A DNA stretch of 64,000 bases, from the NCBI RefSeq assembly GCF_000296385.1, contig NZ_JH815185.1, positions 470,013 through 534,012 of the forward strand, written 5' to 3'. This DNA comes from Lachnoanaerobaculum sp. OBRC5-5. GTDB taxonomy: Bacteria > Bacillota > Clostridia > Lachnospirales > Lachnospiraceae. The notes under the pieces were generated by a model, which saw only the letters and a program-made list of their open reading frames with translations, searched no databases and was not told the DNA's origin. Within the stretch, counting starts at the first letter, position 1. Each line of letters opens with the position of its first letter. Below, in pieces: positions 25,237-34,371 of the stretch. The position numbers and the translations under genes were made by a program.

Positions 25237-25268
25237 AACCTCGGTCATTTGACCGGGGTTTTCTTTTT
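25237..25268 (+). terminator. Intrinsic terminator after rpsU
   Basis: The stem AACCTCGGTC / GACCGGGGTT (25237-25246 with 25251-25260) has a single G-T wobble and a 4-base loop. It is followed by TTCTTTTT. Confidence 0.88.
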
Positions 25269-25293
25269 AAAGAAAACTTTTAAGGAGAACAAT

Positions 25294-26286
25294 TTGAGTA
25301 TAATTGAAAATATTATAGATATACCTATGGAACACGAAAGGAATGTCTGTGGTGAATTTGATATATATTTGAAGAAAATAGAGAGAACGCTGAAGGTAAG
25401 TATGATTGCCAGAGACGGCAGCATAAAGATAATAGGACCGAAACCTTATGTAGACAAGGCGAAATCTGTTTTCAACAATCTTATAGAACTTTCTAAAAGA
25501 GGGAATCAAATCACTGAGCAAAATATAGATTATGCCCTTTCATTGTCATTTACACTTGAAGATGACAAGATTCTTGAAATAGATCAGGATGTTATAGCAA
25601 GAACTATCTTAGGCAAACCTATAAAGCCGAAGACTCTGGGGCAAAAACGGTATGTAGATCTTATCAGAGAAAAGATGATTGTTTTCGGTGTAGGCCCTGC
25701 GGGAACGGGAAAAACTTATCTTGCTATGGCAATGGCGATACAGGCTTTTAAAGAGGGAAGTGTAAACAGAATTATCCTTACCAGGCCTGCAATAGAAGCC
25801 GGAGAAAAACTCGGATTTTTGCCGGGAGACTTGCAAAGTAAAATCGACCCTTATTTAAGACCTCTATATGATGCGCTGTATCAGATAATGGGTGCCGACA
25901 GTTTCCTGCATAATCAGGAAAAGGGATTGATTGAAGTCGCTCCTCTTGCATATATGAGAGGTAGAACTCTTGATAATGCATTCATAATTCTTGATGAGGC
26001 GCAAAACACCACACCTGCACAGATGAAGATGTTTTTAACAAGAATCGGTTTCGGTTCAAAGGTGATAGTGACCGGAGACCAAAGTCAGAAGGATCTTCCT
26101 CAGGGGCAGACTTCGGGTCTTGACAGTGCGCTTAAGATTTTAAAAAATATAGATGATATAGGTATATGTATGCTTACCAATAAGGATGTGGTACGACATC
26201 CTTTGGTTCAAAAAATTGTGGAAGCCTATGATATATATGAAAAGAAAAATATATCAAAGGATGATAAAAAGAGATTTAGAAAATAA
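25294..26286 (+). CDS. phoH: PhoH family ATPase
   Basis: A 330-residue protein from TTG 25294, placed by AAGGAG 8 bases upstream; the open frame extends back into the rpsU terminator. An N-terminal KH-like segment (IKIIGPKPYVDKA) precedes the PhoH P-loop domain: Walker A GPAGTGKT (134-141) and Walker B LDEAQ (233-237). PhoH is an RNA-linked ATPase of the helicase SF1 fold; its place next to ybeY is conserved in Firmicutes and points to rRNA maturation or quality control. Confidence 0.9.
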   Translation: MSIIENIIDIPMEHERNVCGEFDIYLKKIERTLKVSMIARDGSIKIIGPKPYVDKAKSVFNNLIELSKRGNQITEQNIDYALSLSFTLEDDKILEIDQDVIARTILGKPIKPKTLGQKRYVDLIREKMIVFGVGPAGTGKTYLAMAMAIQAFKEGSVNRIILTRPAIEAGEKLGFLPGDLQSKIDPYLRPLYDALYQIMGADSFLHNQEKGLIEVAPLAYMRGRTLDNAFIILDEAQNTTPAQMKMFLTRIGFGSKVIVTGDQSQKDLPQGQTSGLDSALKILKNIDDIGICMLTNKDVVRHPLVQKIVEAYDIYEKKNISKDDKKRFRK

Positions 26287-26324
26287 ATACAGCCTTTTGG
26301 CAGATTTTATAACGGCGAGGGAGT

Positions 26325-26819
26325 ATGACTATAGAAATAAGCTATGAGTCTAAAACGAATCTTGAAATACCATATGAAGAGATAATCAATAAAATGGTAG
26401 TTGCATCACTTGATTTTGAAGATTGTCCTTATGAGGCGGAAGTTTCGGTGACAATTGTAGATGATGAGGAAATAAGAAGGATAAATAATGAGTACAGAGG
26501 CATTGACAGGTCTACAGATGTGCTTTCATTTCCTTTTAATGAGTTTTCCGCCCCCAGAAATTTTGATGATATTGAAGAAAATATAGATGCATTCAATCCG
26601 GAAACCGGAGAATTGCTTCTTGGAGATATTATACTTTCTACAGAGCATATACTGGAGCAGGCTAAGGAATATGGGCACAGCAAAACCAGAGAGTTGGCTT
26701 TTTTGGTGGTACATTCCATGCTTCATCTGATGGGATATGACCATATGGAAGATGATGAAAGAATTGTTATGGAAGAAAAACAAAGAAAAATTTTAGAGCT
26801 TGAGGGGATTAGCAGATAA
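26325..26819 (+). CDS. ybeY: Endoribonuclease YbeY
   Basis: A 164-residue zinc enzyme. The zinc site HSMLHLMGYDH places His130, His134 and His140; STDVLSFPFNE is the second family motif. YbeY processes the 16S rRNA 3' end and takes part in 70S quality control. It follows phoH by 38 bases and overlaps the next gene by 1 base (TAATG). Length is typical. Confidence 0.95.
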   Translation: MTIEISYESKTNLEIPYEEIINKMVVASLDFEDCPYEAEVSVTIVDDEEIRRINNEYRGIDRSTDVLSFPFNEFSAPRNFDDIEENIDAFNPETGELLLGDIILSTEHILEQAKEYGHSKTRELAFLVVHSMLHLMGYDHMEDDERIVMEEKQRKILELEGISR

Positions 26820-28474
26820 TGCCGGTAAAAACAACAAAGAAAGAATCTAATAATTTTTTGGTGCAGGGAGCCATATTGGCGGTTGCGGGAATTTTGGTCA
26901 GACTTATAGGACTTGCCTACAGAGTACCGCTTCTTAGAATAATAGGGGCAGACGGAATGGGGTATTATTCAACAGCATATAATTTATATGCAATAATTCT
27001 TTTATTGTCCTCATATTCATTGCCCCTGGCAGTCAGTAAGATGGTTTCTGTAAGAATTTTAAAGAATGAATATAAAAATGCAAATAAAATACTTAAGGCT
27101 GCACTGATATATGCAACTATAGTGGGTGGCCTTGGTTTTATTGTTGTTTTTTTTGGAGCGGATTTTTTTGCAAGCAGTCTATATCAAATGCCGCTTGCAA
27201 AATATGCACTTCAAAGTCTGGCGCCGACGATATGGATTATGGCATATCTTGGAGTGCTTCGAGGATATTTTCAAGGACATTCAACTATGGTTCCCACCGC
27301 TCTTTCACAGATATTTGAGCAGATAATAAATGCCGTTGTATCTGTTGCCGCTGCATATTATTTATGTGAAATGGCGGTAAGACATGCTAAACCCGAAGCT
27401 GTAAAATTAGCTTATGGTGCTGCAGGAGGTACTGTAGGTACAGGTGCAGGTACTGTTATTGCTTTATCTGTTATGCTGATATTCTTTTTTCTTTCAGCAA
27501 AGGACAGAAGAAAAAAAATAAAAGATGATAAATCGGTAAAAAAAGAGAGCTTTTCCACGATTACAAGGATACTTATACTTACCGTAATACCAGTAATAGC
27601 CTCCACTGCAATTTATAATATAAATTCAGTTTTGGACGGTATGGTATTTGGGCAGAGTATGAAGGCATTGGGTTTGGAGGATAAAACTTCAAAGCTTTAC
27701 GGTATATACACAGGAGGATATCTTGTACTTGTAAATGTGCCTGTAGCGATATCAAATGCAATGTCATCATCACTTATTCCCGCAATTTCAAGGAGTTTCA
27801 GCAGGGGTGAAAGAGATGATGTAAACTCAAAGATTTCAATGGTAATCAGATTTGCATCCATTGTAAGTTTCCCATGTGCTATCGGGCTTGCGATAATATC
27901 TGTGCCTGTAATGGGGATTTTATTTAAAGATGTCCAGGATGCTATGATGGCATCATATTTAATGATTATAGGCTCGGGTGTGATAGTTCTGTACTCTGTT
28001 TCTACAGTTACAAATGCGGTACTTCAGGGAACCAGCCTTATAAATAAGCCGGTTAAAAATGCTTTTATATCACTGATAATACATTTTATTATACTGTATA
28101 TACTGTTATTTACATTTAAATCAAATGTAATCGGATTGGTATTCGGAAATATGGTATTTGCTCTTTCGATGTGTATTTTGAATGCCGGAAGTATAAGAAG
28201 AAATCTATCCTATAAACAGGAACTTATAAAGACTTATCTTATGCCTTTTATTTGTGCAGGTCTTATGGGAATAGTTGTTTATATAGTATATACTTTTATT
28301 CTAAGATTCAGCAGCAGCAGGGTTATGCTTACATTAATACCTATTATGGTTGGAGCACCTGTTTATGCAATACTTTTGATCGGTACAAGAACTATATCAA
28401 AGAATGAGATATTGCAGATGCCAAAGGGCAGAAAATTAGTAAATATTTTACAGAAAGTCAGGCTTTTGAAATGA
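26819..28474 (+). CDS. Polysaccharide/lipid flippase of the MOP superfamily (SpoVB/MurJ-like)
   Basis: A 551-residue protein with about 14 hydrophobic helices and a short basic N-terminus. GAILAVAGILVRLIGLAYRVPL is the SpoVB/PST-type opening. Relatives export lipid-linked sugars such as lipid II or spore-cortex precursors. A 19-residue charged loop (KDRRKKIKDDKSVKKESFS) splits the first six helices from the rest. Coupling by overlap to ybeY and to the next flavoprotein shows one operon. Choice between SpoVB and a MurJ substitute is open. Confidence 0.85.
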   Translation: MPVKTTKKESNNFLVQGAILAVAGILVRLIGLAYRVPLLRIIGADGMGYYSTAYNLYAIILLLSSYSLPLAVSKMVSVRILKNEYKNANKILKAALIYATIVGGLGFIVVFFGADFFASSLYQMPLAKYALQSLAPTIWIMAYLGVLRGYFQGHSTMVPTALSQIFEQIINAVVSVAAAYYLCEMAVRHAKPEAVKLAYGAAGGTVGTGAGTVIALSVMLIFFFLSAKDRRKKIKDDKSVKKESFSTITRILILTVIPVIASTAIYNINSVLDGMVFGQSMKALGLEDKTSKLYGIYTGGYLVLVNVPVAISNAMSSSLIPAISRSFSRGERDDVNSKISMVIRFASIVSFPCAIGLAIISVPVMGILFKDVQDAMMASYLMIIGSGVIVLYSVSTVTNAVLQGTSLINKPVKNAFISLIIHFIILYILLFTFKSNVIGLVFGNMVFALSMCILNAGSIRRNLSYKQELIKTYLMPFICAGLMGIVVYIVYTFILRFSSSRVMLTLIPIMVGAPVYAILLIGTRTISKNEILQMPKGRKLVNILQKVRLLK

Positions 28475-29685
28475 AAGTTGGGATTGTAGGCGGTGGAGCA
28501 GCAGGTATTATGTCTGCTCTATTTGCGTGTAAGGGAAAGGATGAAGTTACTGTCATTGAGCACAATGATAAGCTTCTAAAGAAGATACTTTCTACCGGAA
28601 ACGGAAAATGTAATTTTACAAATACAAAATTAGAGCCTTCAAATTATCACTATAATGAAAGAGCAATAAAGTTTATAGAAAGATTTAACCAATTTGATAC
28701 TATAAAGTTTTTTAACAGTTTAGGGGTAATAGAGTATATAAGAGACGGATATGCTTATCCAAACTCGGAGCAGGCGGCTTCAATCAGAAATGCACTTTTA
28801 ATGGAGCTTGAAAGATATGATGTGAATATACTTTTAAATACCTATGTAACAGATATATATAAGAATGGTGATGTATTTACACTTTGTATTTGCAATGCTA
28901 CTGATAAAAGCAAATCAAAGCTTTATTTTGACAAGATTATTATAGCTACAGGTTTAAAAGCAGCACCCAAACTTGGAAGTGACGGATCTTTTTTTCCTGT
29001 TTTAAAAAAACTTGATATAAAATATAAGCCTGTTTTACCTGCACTTTGCAGCATAAGTTTGGAGAATAAAAACTTCTTTAAAATGACATCAGGTGTCAGG
29101 GCAAAGGGGAAAATATCGGTAGCTGTTAGGGATGAGGAACTTGCAGGTGACTTTGGAGAATTGCAGTTTAGTGATACAGGTATATCGGGGATACCTACAT
29201 TTCAAGTAAGCAGATATGTAAGTATTGCTCTTGATAAAAAAGAAAGTGTTAAAGTTTCGCTTGATATGTTTTCACATCTTGGAAATATAGAAAATATATT
29301 AAATGAGAGAAAGAAAATACCTTCATTTATTACAATGGAGGACATTGGAAACGGACTTATAAACTCCAAGCTTTGGATTGGAATACTTGGTTTGGCAGAT
29401 ATCAGGGCTGATTTAAAAATAAAAAAATGTGATAATAAGAGTTTTGATAGATTAATTTATATTTGTAAAGAGATGAAATTTAATGTTAAAGGCACCGGAG
29501 ATTTTGACAAGGCTCAAGTTTGTACAGGTGGTATTTCCTTGGGTGATGTGGATGATAATCTGATGTATAGGGATATTAAGAGCATGTACTTTGCAGGTGA
29601 AATACTTGATGTTGACGGGATTTGCGGAGGCTACAATTTGCAGTGGGCATGGACATCCGGATATATAGCCGGTGCCGGAAGATAA
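28471..29685 (+). CDS. FAD-dependent oxidoreductase, HI0933/YhiN (BaiN-RdsA) family
   Basis: A 404-residue flavoprotein. The N-terminal VGIVGGGAAGIMSA binds FAD by a Rossmann fold; STGNGKCNFTN (47-57) and the C-terminal GEILDVDGICGGYNLQWAW are the HI0933-family signature. The reaction in this organism is unknown; one characterised relative, BaiN, acts on bile acids. It overlaps the flippase by 4 bases. It is probably cytoplasmic, as no signal peptide or membrane helix is seen. Confidence 0.88.
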   Translation: MKVGIVGGGAAGIMSALFACKGKDEVTVIEHNDKLLKKILSTGNGKCNFTNTKLEPSNYHYNERAIKFIERFNQFDTIKFFNSLGVIEYIRDGYAYPNSEQAASIRNALLMELERYDVNILLNTYVTDIYKNGDVFTLCICNATDKSKSKLYFDKIIIATGLKAAPKLGSDGSFFPVLKKLDIKYKPVLPALCSISLENKNFFKMTSGVRAKGKISVAVRDEELAGDFGELQFSDTGISGIPTFQVSRYVSIALDKKESVKVSLDMFSHLGNIENILNERKKIPSFITMEDIGNGLINSKLWIGILGLADIRADLKIKKCDNKSFDRLIYICKEMKFNVKGTGDFDKAQVCTGGISLGDVDDNLMYRDIKSMYFAGEILDVDGICGGYNLQWAWTSGYIAGAGR

Positions 29686-29695
29686 GGAAGAAAAA

Positions 29696-31312
29696 ATGTT
29701 ACATATAAATTCTTTACAGCTGAATGTACATCATGATGAAAATGATTTAAAGAAAAAACTTGCCAAGACTATCGGTTGTAATATAGATGATATAGAAGAA
29801 TATGAAATAAGGAAAAGATCAATAGATGCCAGAAAAAAGCCTGAGATCTCATATTCTTATTCCATAGATGTCAGCCTTTTAAATGAGGCTAAATATTTAA
29901 AGAAAAATAAAGCTTTGAGCATTGCAAAGCCGGTTGTTTATGCTTATGAAGATGTGGAAAAGCATGAAATTTCGGAAGAGAGTAAAAGACCTGTGGTGGT
30001 GGGATTTGGTCCTGCGGGTATATTTGCAGCACTTTTACTTGCAAGGTATGGCTTAAAGCCTATAGTAATAGAGAGAGGTGGCTGTGTTGAAGACAGAACC
30101 TTGAGTGTAAATAAATTTTGGAGCGAAGGAAAGCTTGACACCGAGTCCAATGTTTCTTTTGGAGAAGGAGGAGCAGGTACATTCTCGGACGGCAAGTTAA
30201 ATACTTTGGTTAAAGATACTTTCGGAAGAAACAAATTTGTGCTAAGTACTTTGGCGGAATACGGAGCACCAAAGGAAATTTTGTATGATAACAAGCCGCA
30301 TATAGGTACAGATCTTTTAACAGGCATAGTAAGAAATATAAGAGAAGAAATAAAGGAGCTTGGAGGTGAGGTAAGATTTGATACCAAGCTTATAAATATA
30401 GAAAATATAAAAGATAATAAAAAGAAGATAGAAGTAGTAAACAAAAGAGATTGCAAACATGAAATAATCGAATGTGAAAATATAATACTTGCACTTGGAC
30501 ATAGTGCCAGAGATACCTTTAAAGCTTTAAAGGAAATGGGCGTTTATATGGAACCGAAGTCCTTTGCACTTGGTATAAGAGTTTCTCATTCACAACATTT
30601 GATAGATGTTTCACAGTTTGGAGATAAAGAAGCGAAGTTTTTATCGCCTGCACCTTATAAACTTACATTTAAGTCAAGCTTTGACAGGGGTGTGTATTCA
30701 TTTTGTATGTGTCCGGGCGGATTTATAGTAAATGCTTCTACGGAAAACGGAAGAATTGCCATAAACGGTATGAGCTATCATAAGAGAGATTCCGGTGAGG
30801 CAAATTCCGCTATTATTGTGAGTGTATCTGAAGAAGATTTTGATAAATACTCCGATCCTAAAGATCCGCTAAAAGGTGTAGAGTTTCAAAGAAGACTCGA
30901 AGAAGAGACCTTTCACATGGGCAATGGAAGGGTACCTGTACAAAGATTGGTTGATTTCCTTGAAGGAAGAGAAAGTACCGGGTTTGACAATACAAATCTG
31001 AAGATAAAGGGAAATACTACTATTGCCAGAGTGGATAAGCTCTTCCCAAAAGAAATATATGAGAGCATGAAAGAGGCATTTTTAGACTTTAATCGTAAGA
31101 TAAAGGGATTTATAAATGAAGATGCCTATGTAGCGGCTATAGAGTCAAGGACATCATCACCTGTAAGAATAAGCAGAGACGAGTCTTTACAAGCGAATAT
31201 TTCTGGAATATACCCATGTGGTGAGGGTGCCGGATATGCGGGAGGCATAATGAGTGCTGCCATGGACGGATTAAAGGTTGCAGAAAGAATTATTGAAAAG
31301 TATAAGGAGTAG
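29696..31312 (+). CDS. FAD-dependent dehydrogenase (COG2509 type)
   Basis: A 538-residue flavoprotein from ATG 29696, which follows AAGGAAG; GTG 29672 lies inside the upstream gene. A ~90-residue N-terminal domain precedes the FAD site VVVGFGPAGIFAALLLARYG. Other marks are SFGEGGAGTFSDGKL and the C-terminal PCGEGAGYAGGIMSAAMDG. The family is widespread and uncharacterised. It is the second flavoprotein in a row. Its stop codon lies inside the proB ribosome site. Confidence 0.88.
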   Translation: MLHINSLQLNVHHDENDLKKKLAKTIGCNIDDIEEYEIRKRSIDARKKPEISYSYSIDVSLLNEAKYLKKNKALSIAKPVVYAYEDVEKHEISEESKRPVVVGFGPAGIFAALLLARYGLKPIVIERGGCVEDRTLSVNKFWSEGKLDTESNVSFGEGGAGTFSDGKLNTLVKDTFGRNKFVLSTLAEYGAPKEILYDNKPHIGTDLLTGIVRNIREEIKELGGEVRFDTKLINIENIKDNKKKIEVVNKRDCKHEIIECENIILALGHSARDTFKALKEMGVYMEPKSFALGIRVSHSQHLIDVSQFGDKEAKFLSPAPYKLTFKSSFDRGVYSFCMCPGGFIVNASTENGRIAINGMSYHKRDSGEANSAIIVSVSEEDFDKYSDPKDPLKGVEFQRRLEEETFHMGNGRVPVQRLVDFLEGRESTGFDNTNLKIKGNTTIARVDKLFPKEIYESMKEAFLDFNRKIKGFINEDAYVAAIESRTSSPVRISRDESLQANISGIYPCGEGAGYAGGIMSAAMDGLKVAERIIEKYKE

Positions 31313-31313
31313 T

Positions 31314-32147
31314 ATGGATATAAGACAAAAGGTAAGAGATGCAAATAGAATTGTAATAAAAATCGGTTCTTCAAGTATCACTCACTCTGAAACAGGTGAG
31401 CTTCATCTTTCAAAAATAGAAAAACTGATAAGACAGATAGCAGATCTTAGAGGAGCAGGAAAGGAAGTTGTATTGGTTTCATCAGGTGCCATTGCAACAG
31501 GAAGACATTCTCTCGGTATAAATGAAAAGCCTTCCACACTTTCACAAAAGCAGGCTCTTGCGGCGGTAGGACAGGCCAGACTTATCATGGAGTACAGAAA
31601 ACTTTTTTCTGAATATAATCTTAGAATAGCACAGATTTTGATGACAAAATCAACTATAACGGAGGATACTTATCGTGATAATGCCAAGGCTACTTTTACA
31701 CAGCTTTTGGCATATGGTGCAGTGCCTATAGTAAATGAAAATGATACCATATCTACATATGAGATTCAGTTTGGTGATAATGACAGATTGTCCGCTCTTG
31801 TAAGTGCGCTTGTTGAGGCGGACCTTCTTATACTATTATCTGATATTGACGGACTTTATACTGACGATCCTAATACAAATAAGAATGCAGAGTTTATAAG
31901 TTTTGTAGAGGATGTTGATAAATATATGGATATGGGTAAATCAACATCTAAGTCCGGTCTTGGAACAGGTGGAATGTATACAAAGCTTTTGGCAGCACAG
32001 ATAGCAACCAATTCAGGCTGTGATATGGTAATTGCAAGTGCGGAGGATATGAGTATAATAGAAAATATTGCAAATGGTGAGGAAATAGGGACATATTTCC
32101 CGGCCAAGAGCAATAAGGATTTTGATTGGTTAAATTGTTTGGAATAG
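31314..32147 (+). CDS. proB: Glutamate 5-kinase, short form without PUA domain
   Basis: A 277-residue amino-acid kinase from ATG 31314, with AAGGAG just before. It phosphorylates glutamate to start proline synthesis. Motifs are KIGSSSIT (N-terminal ATP/phosphate loop), VSSGAIATG, NENDTIST and SKSGLGTGGMYTKLLAA. Many ProB proteins have a C-terminal PUA domain (about 360 residues); this one ends after the kinase domain. The usual partner proA is not next to it, and it sits in an RNA-modification and repair gene run. Confidence 0.92.
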   Translation: MDIRQKVRDANRIVIKIGSSSITHSETGELHLSKIEKLIRQIADLRGAGKEVVLVSSGAIATGRHSLGINEKPSTLSQKQALAAVGQARLIMEYRKLFSEYNLRIAQILMTKSTITEDTYRDNAKATFTQLLAYGAVPIVNENDTISTYEIQFGDNDRLSALVSALVEADLLILLSDIDGLYTDDPNTNKNAEFISFVEDVDKYMDMGKSTSKSGLGTGGMYTKLLAAQIATNSGCDMVIASAEDMSIIENIANGEEIGTYFPAKSNKDFDWLNCLE

Positions 32148-32158
32148 TAGGTGAAAAA

Positions 32159-32377
32159 ATGGATAATACAAAGATTGATAGAATTAATGAATTAGCTCAT
32201 AAGCAAAAGAGCGTAGGACTTACAGAGGAAGAAAAGATAGAGCAGTCGGCACTTAGAAAAGAATATATTGAATCAATAAGGGAAAGTTTAAGAGCAAATC
32301 TTAATAATATTTCCATAGAAGAGGCTGACGGCAGTATAACAGACCTTGGTGAGAAGTTTGGAAAGAAGAATGAATAA
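32159..32377 (+). CDS. DUF896 family protein
   Basis: A 72-residue protein from ATG 32159, after AGGTG. It opens with RINELAHKQKSVGLTEEE and then has LRKEYIESIRESLRANLNN, the pattern of DUF896 (YnzC/YneB-like, two helices). In Bacillus one member is in the SOS operon; the function is unknown. It overlaps the folate cyclo-ligase gene by 8 bases, showing translational coupling. Confidence 0.88.
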   Translation: MDNTKIDRINELAHKQKSVGLTEEEKIEQSALRKEYIESIRESLRANLNNISIEEADGSITDLGEKFGKKNE

Positions 32378-32933
32378 GGCAGGGCTTAGAAAGTACTTGT
32401 TGGAAAAGAGAAATTCACTGTCAAGAGAAGAGGTTTTATCTGCAAGTGAGAGTATAATAAGAAAAATAGATGCTTTAATAAAGAAAAATAAAAGTATGTT
32501 AATTCTGGGATTTATGCCGCTTGGAAATGAGATAGATCTAAGACCTTTATATGAAAAGATACTTGCCGGATATTATAAGGATGAGTTTGATATTGATATT
32601 ATATTGGGCTTACCGAGAGTATGCGGTAAGGAAATGAGATTTTTTAAGATAAGCTCAATTAAAAATCTTGAAAAATCAAAGTTTGGCATTATGGAGCCGG
32701 AGATTAACAGTGAAGAAATCATTGCAAAAGATGCGCATGTTTTTGTACCGCTTATAGGACTTGACAAGAATAAGAAAAGACTTGGATTTGGCGGTGGATT
32801 TTATGACAGATATTTTGGAAAGCATAGAGAGAATACTTTGTATGGTCTCGCATATGATTTTCAAGTAGATGTTGATTTTGATGTGAATGAGTATGATATT
32901 GCAATGGACCATATTTTTATAGCAAAATATTAG
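32370..32933 (+). CDS. 5-formyltetrahydrofolate cyclo-ligase
   Basis: A 187-residue enzyme from ATG 32370; the frame stays open further upstream inside the previous gene. It converts 5-formyl-THF to 5,10-methenyl-THF with ATP. Motifs are KRNSLSREE near the N-terminus, FMPLGNEIDLRPL, and the ATP/folate loop RLGFGGGFYDRYF. It lies between a DUF896 gene and miaB, 10 bases before the latter. Confidence 0.92.
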   Translation: MNKAGLRKYLLEKRNSLSREEVLSASESIIRKIDALIKKNKSMLILGFMPLGNEIDLRPLYEKILAGYYKDEFDIDIILGLPRVCGKEMRFFKISSIKNLEKSKFGIMEPEINSEEIIAKDAHVFVPLIGLDKNKKRLGFGGGFYDRYFGKHRENTLYGLAYDFQVDVDFDVNEYDIAMDHIFIAKY

Positions 32934-32943
32934 AAAGAGGATT

Positions 32944-34371
32944 ATGGAGAATTTAATACCTAATGAGGAACCGTTAAGACAGGAATATTTCATGTCTGAG
33001 GTCAATGATATAATACATGCAAAAGCAATTGAAAGGGGAGTATATCCGACTTATAAGGTGGTGACCTTCGGTTGCCAGATGAATGCGAGAGATTCCGAGA
33101 AGCTTTCAGGAATACTTACAGGCATAGGGTATATGGAAGCTGAGAATGAGGAGGATGCAGACCTTGTACTTTTTAATACCTGCACTGTAAGAGAGAATGC
33201 AAATGACAGACTCTATGGTAGAGTGGGTCATCTCAAAAAAAGTAAAGAAAAAAATCCGGATATGATAATAGGTATCTGCGGATGTATGATGCAGGAAGTG
33301 GAAGAGGTTGAAAAGATTAAAAAATCTTACAGACATGTGGATCTTGTTTTTGGAACTCACAATATATATAAACTTGCGGAGATACTTTTTGAGCATCTTA
33401 CAACCAAAAAGCAGGTTGTAAATGTTATGGAAAGCGCCGAGATGATTGTTGAGAAACTTCCGAATAAGAGAGAGTTTGCCTTCAAATCAGGTGTAAATAT
33501 CACATTCGGTTGTAATAACTTTTGCAGTTATTGTATAGTGCCATATGTAAGAGGTAGAGAAAGATCAAGAAAGCCTGAGGAAATAATAGATGAGATTAAG
33601 GGTCTGGTAGCTGACGGCGTAAAAGAAATTATGCTGCTTGGTCAAAATGTAAACTCATATGGCAGAGGACTGGAAGAAGAGATAAGCTTTGCAACTCTCC
33701 TTGATAGAATTGCTCAGATAGACGGTTTGGAGCGACTAAGATTTATGACACCTCATCCAAAGGACCTTTCGGATGAAGTTATAGAGGTAATGAAAAAGAA
33801 TAAAAAGATATGCAAGCATTTACATTTGCCGCTGCAGTCGGGAAGCTCAGATATTCTTAAAAAAATGAACAGAGTCTATACTAAAGAGGGTTATCTTGAC
33901 TTGGTAAGAAGAATAAAGGCTGCTATTCCAGATATTTCACTTACAACAGATATTATAGTTGGATTCCCGGGAGAAACGGAAAGAGACTTTTTAGATACTT
34001 TGGATGTGGTAAAAGAGGTTAGATATGACTCTGCATTTACATTTATTTATTCAAAGCGTTCAGGAACACCTGCCGCAAAGATGGAGGATCAGATAGATCC
34101 TAAGGTTATTAAGGACAGATTTGACAGACTTTTAAAAACCGTACAGGATATTGCGGCGGAAAATACAAAGAAAAATGAAGGAAAATGTATGCCTGTTTTG
34201 GTAGAGGGCAAGAATGATCATCTGGACGGTTATCTTAGCGGAAAACTTGAGAATAACTTAACTGTACATTTTAAAGGTCAGGAAAGACTTATAGGTGAAA
34301 TAGTTGATGTTATCCTGGATGAAGCAAAGGGATTCTACTATATGGGACATATAAAGACAAGTGAGGCATAA
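32944..34371 (+). CDS. miaB: tRNA-2-methylthio-N6-dimethylallyladenosine synthase
   Basis: A 475-residue radical-SAM methylthiotransferase that adds the 2-methylthio group to i6A37 of tRNA. The N-terminal UPF0004 domain binds one cluster (Cys44 in FGCQMN, then NTCTVREN and GICGCM). The radical-SAM cluster is bound by Cys190, Cys194 and Cys197 (CNNFCSYC). A C-terminal TRAM domain follows. It is next to mutS and two genes from miaA, which makes the i6A substrate. Confidence 0.96.
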   Translation: MENLIPNEEPLRQEYFMSEVNDIIHAKAIERGVYPTYKVVTFGCQMNARDSEKLSGILTGIGYMEAENEEDADLVLFNTCTVRENANDRLYGRVGHLKKSKEKNPDMIIGICGCMMQEVEEVEKIKKSYRHVDLVFGTHNIYKLAEILFEHLTTKKQVVNVMESAEMIVEKLPNKREFAFKSGVNITFGCNNFCSYCIVPYVRGRERSRKPEEIIDEIKGLVADGVKEIMLLGQNVNSYGRGLEEEISFATLLDRIAQIDGLERLRFMTPHPKDLSDEVIEVMKKNKKICKHLHLPLQSGSSDILKKMNRVYTKEGYLDLVRRIKAAIPDISLTTDIIVGFPGETERDFLDTLDVVKEVRYDSAFTFIYSKRSGTPAAKMEDQIDPKVIKDRFDRLLKTVQDIAAENTKKNEGKCMPVLVEGKNDHLDGYLSGKLENNLTVHFKGQERLIGEIVDVILDEAKGFYYMGHIKTSEA

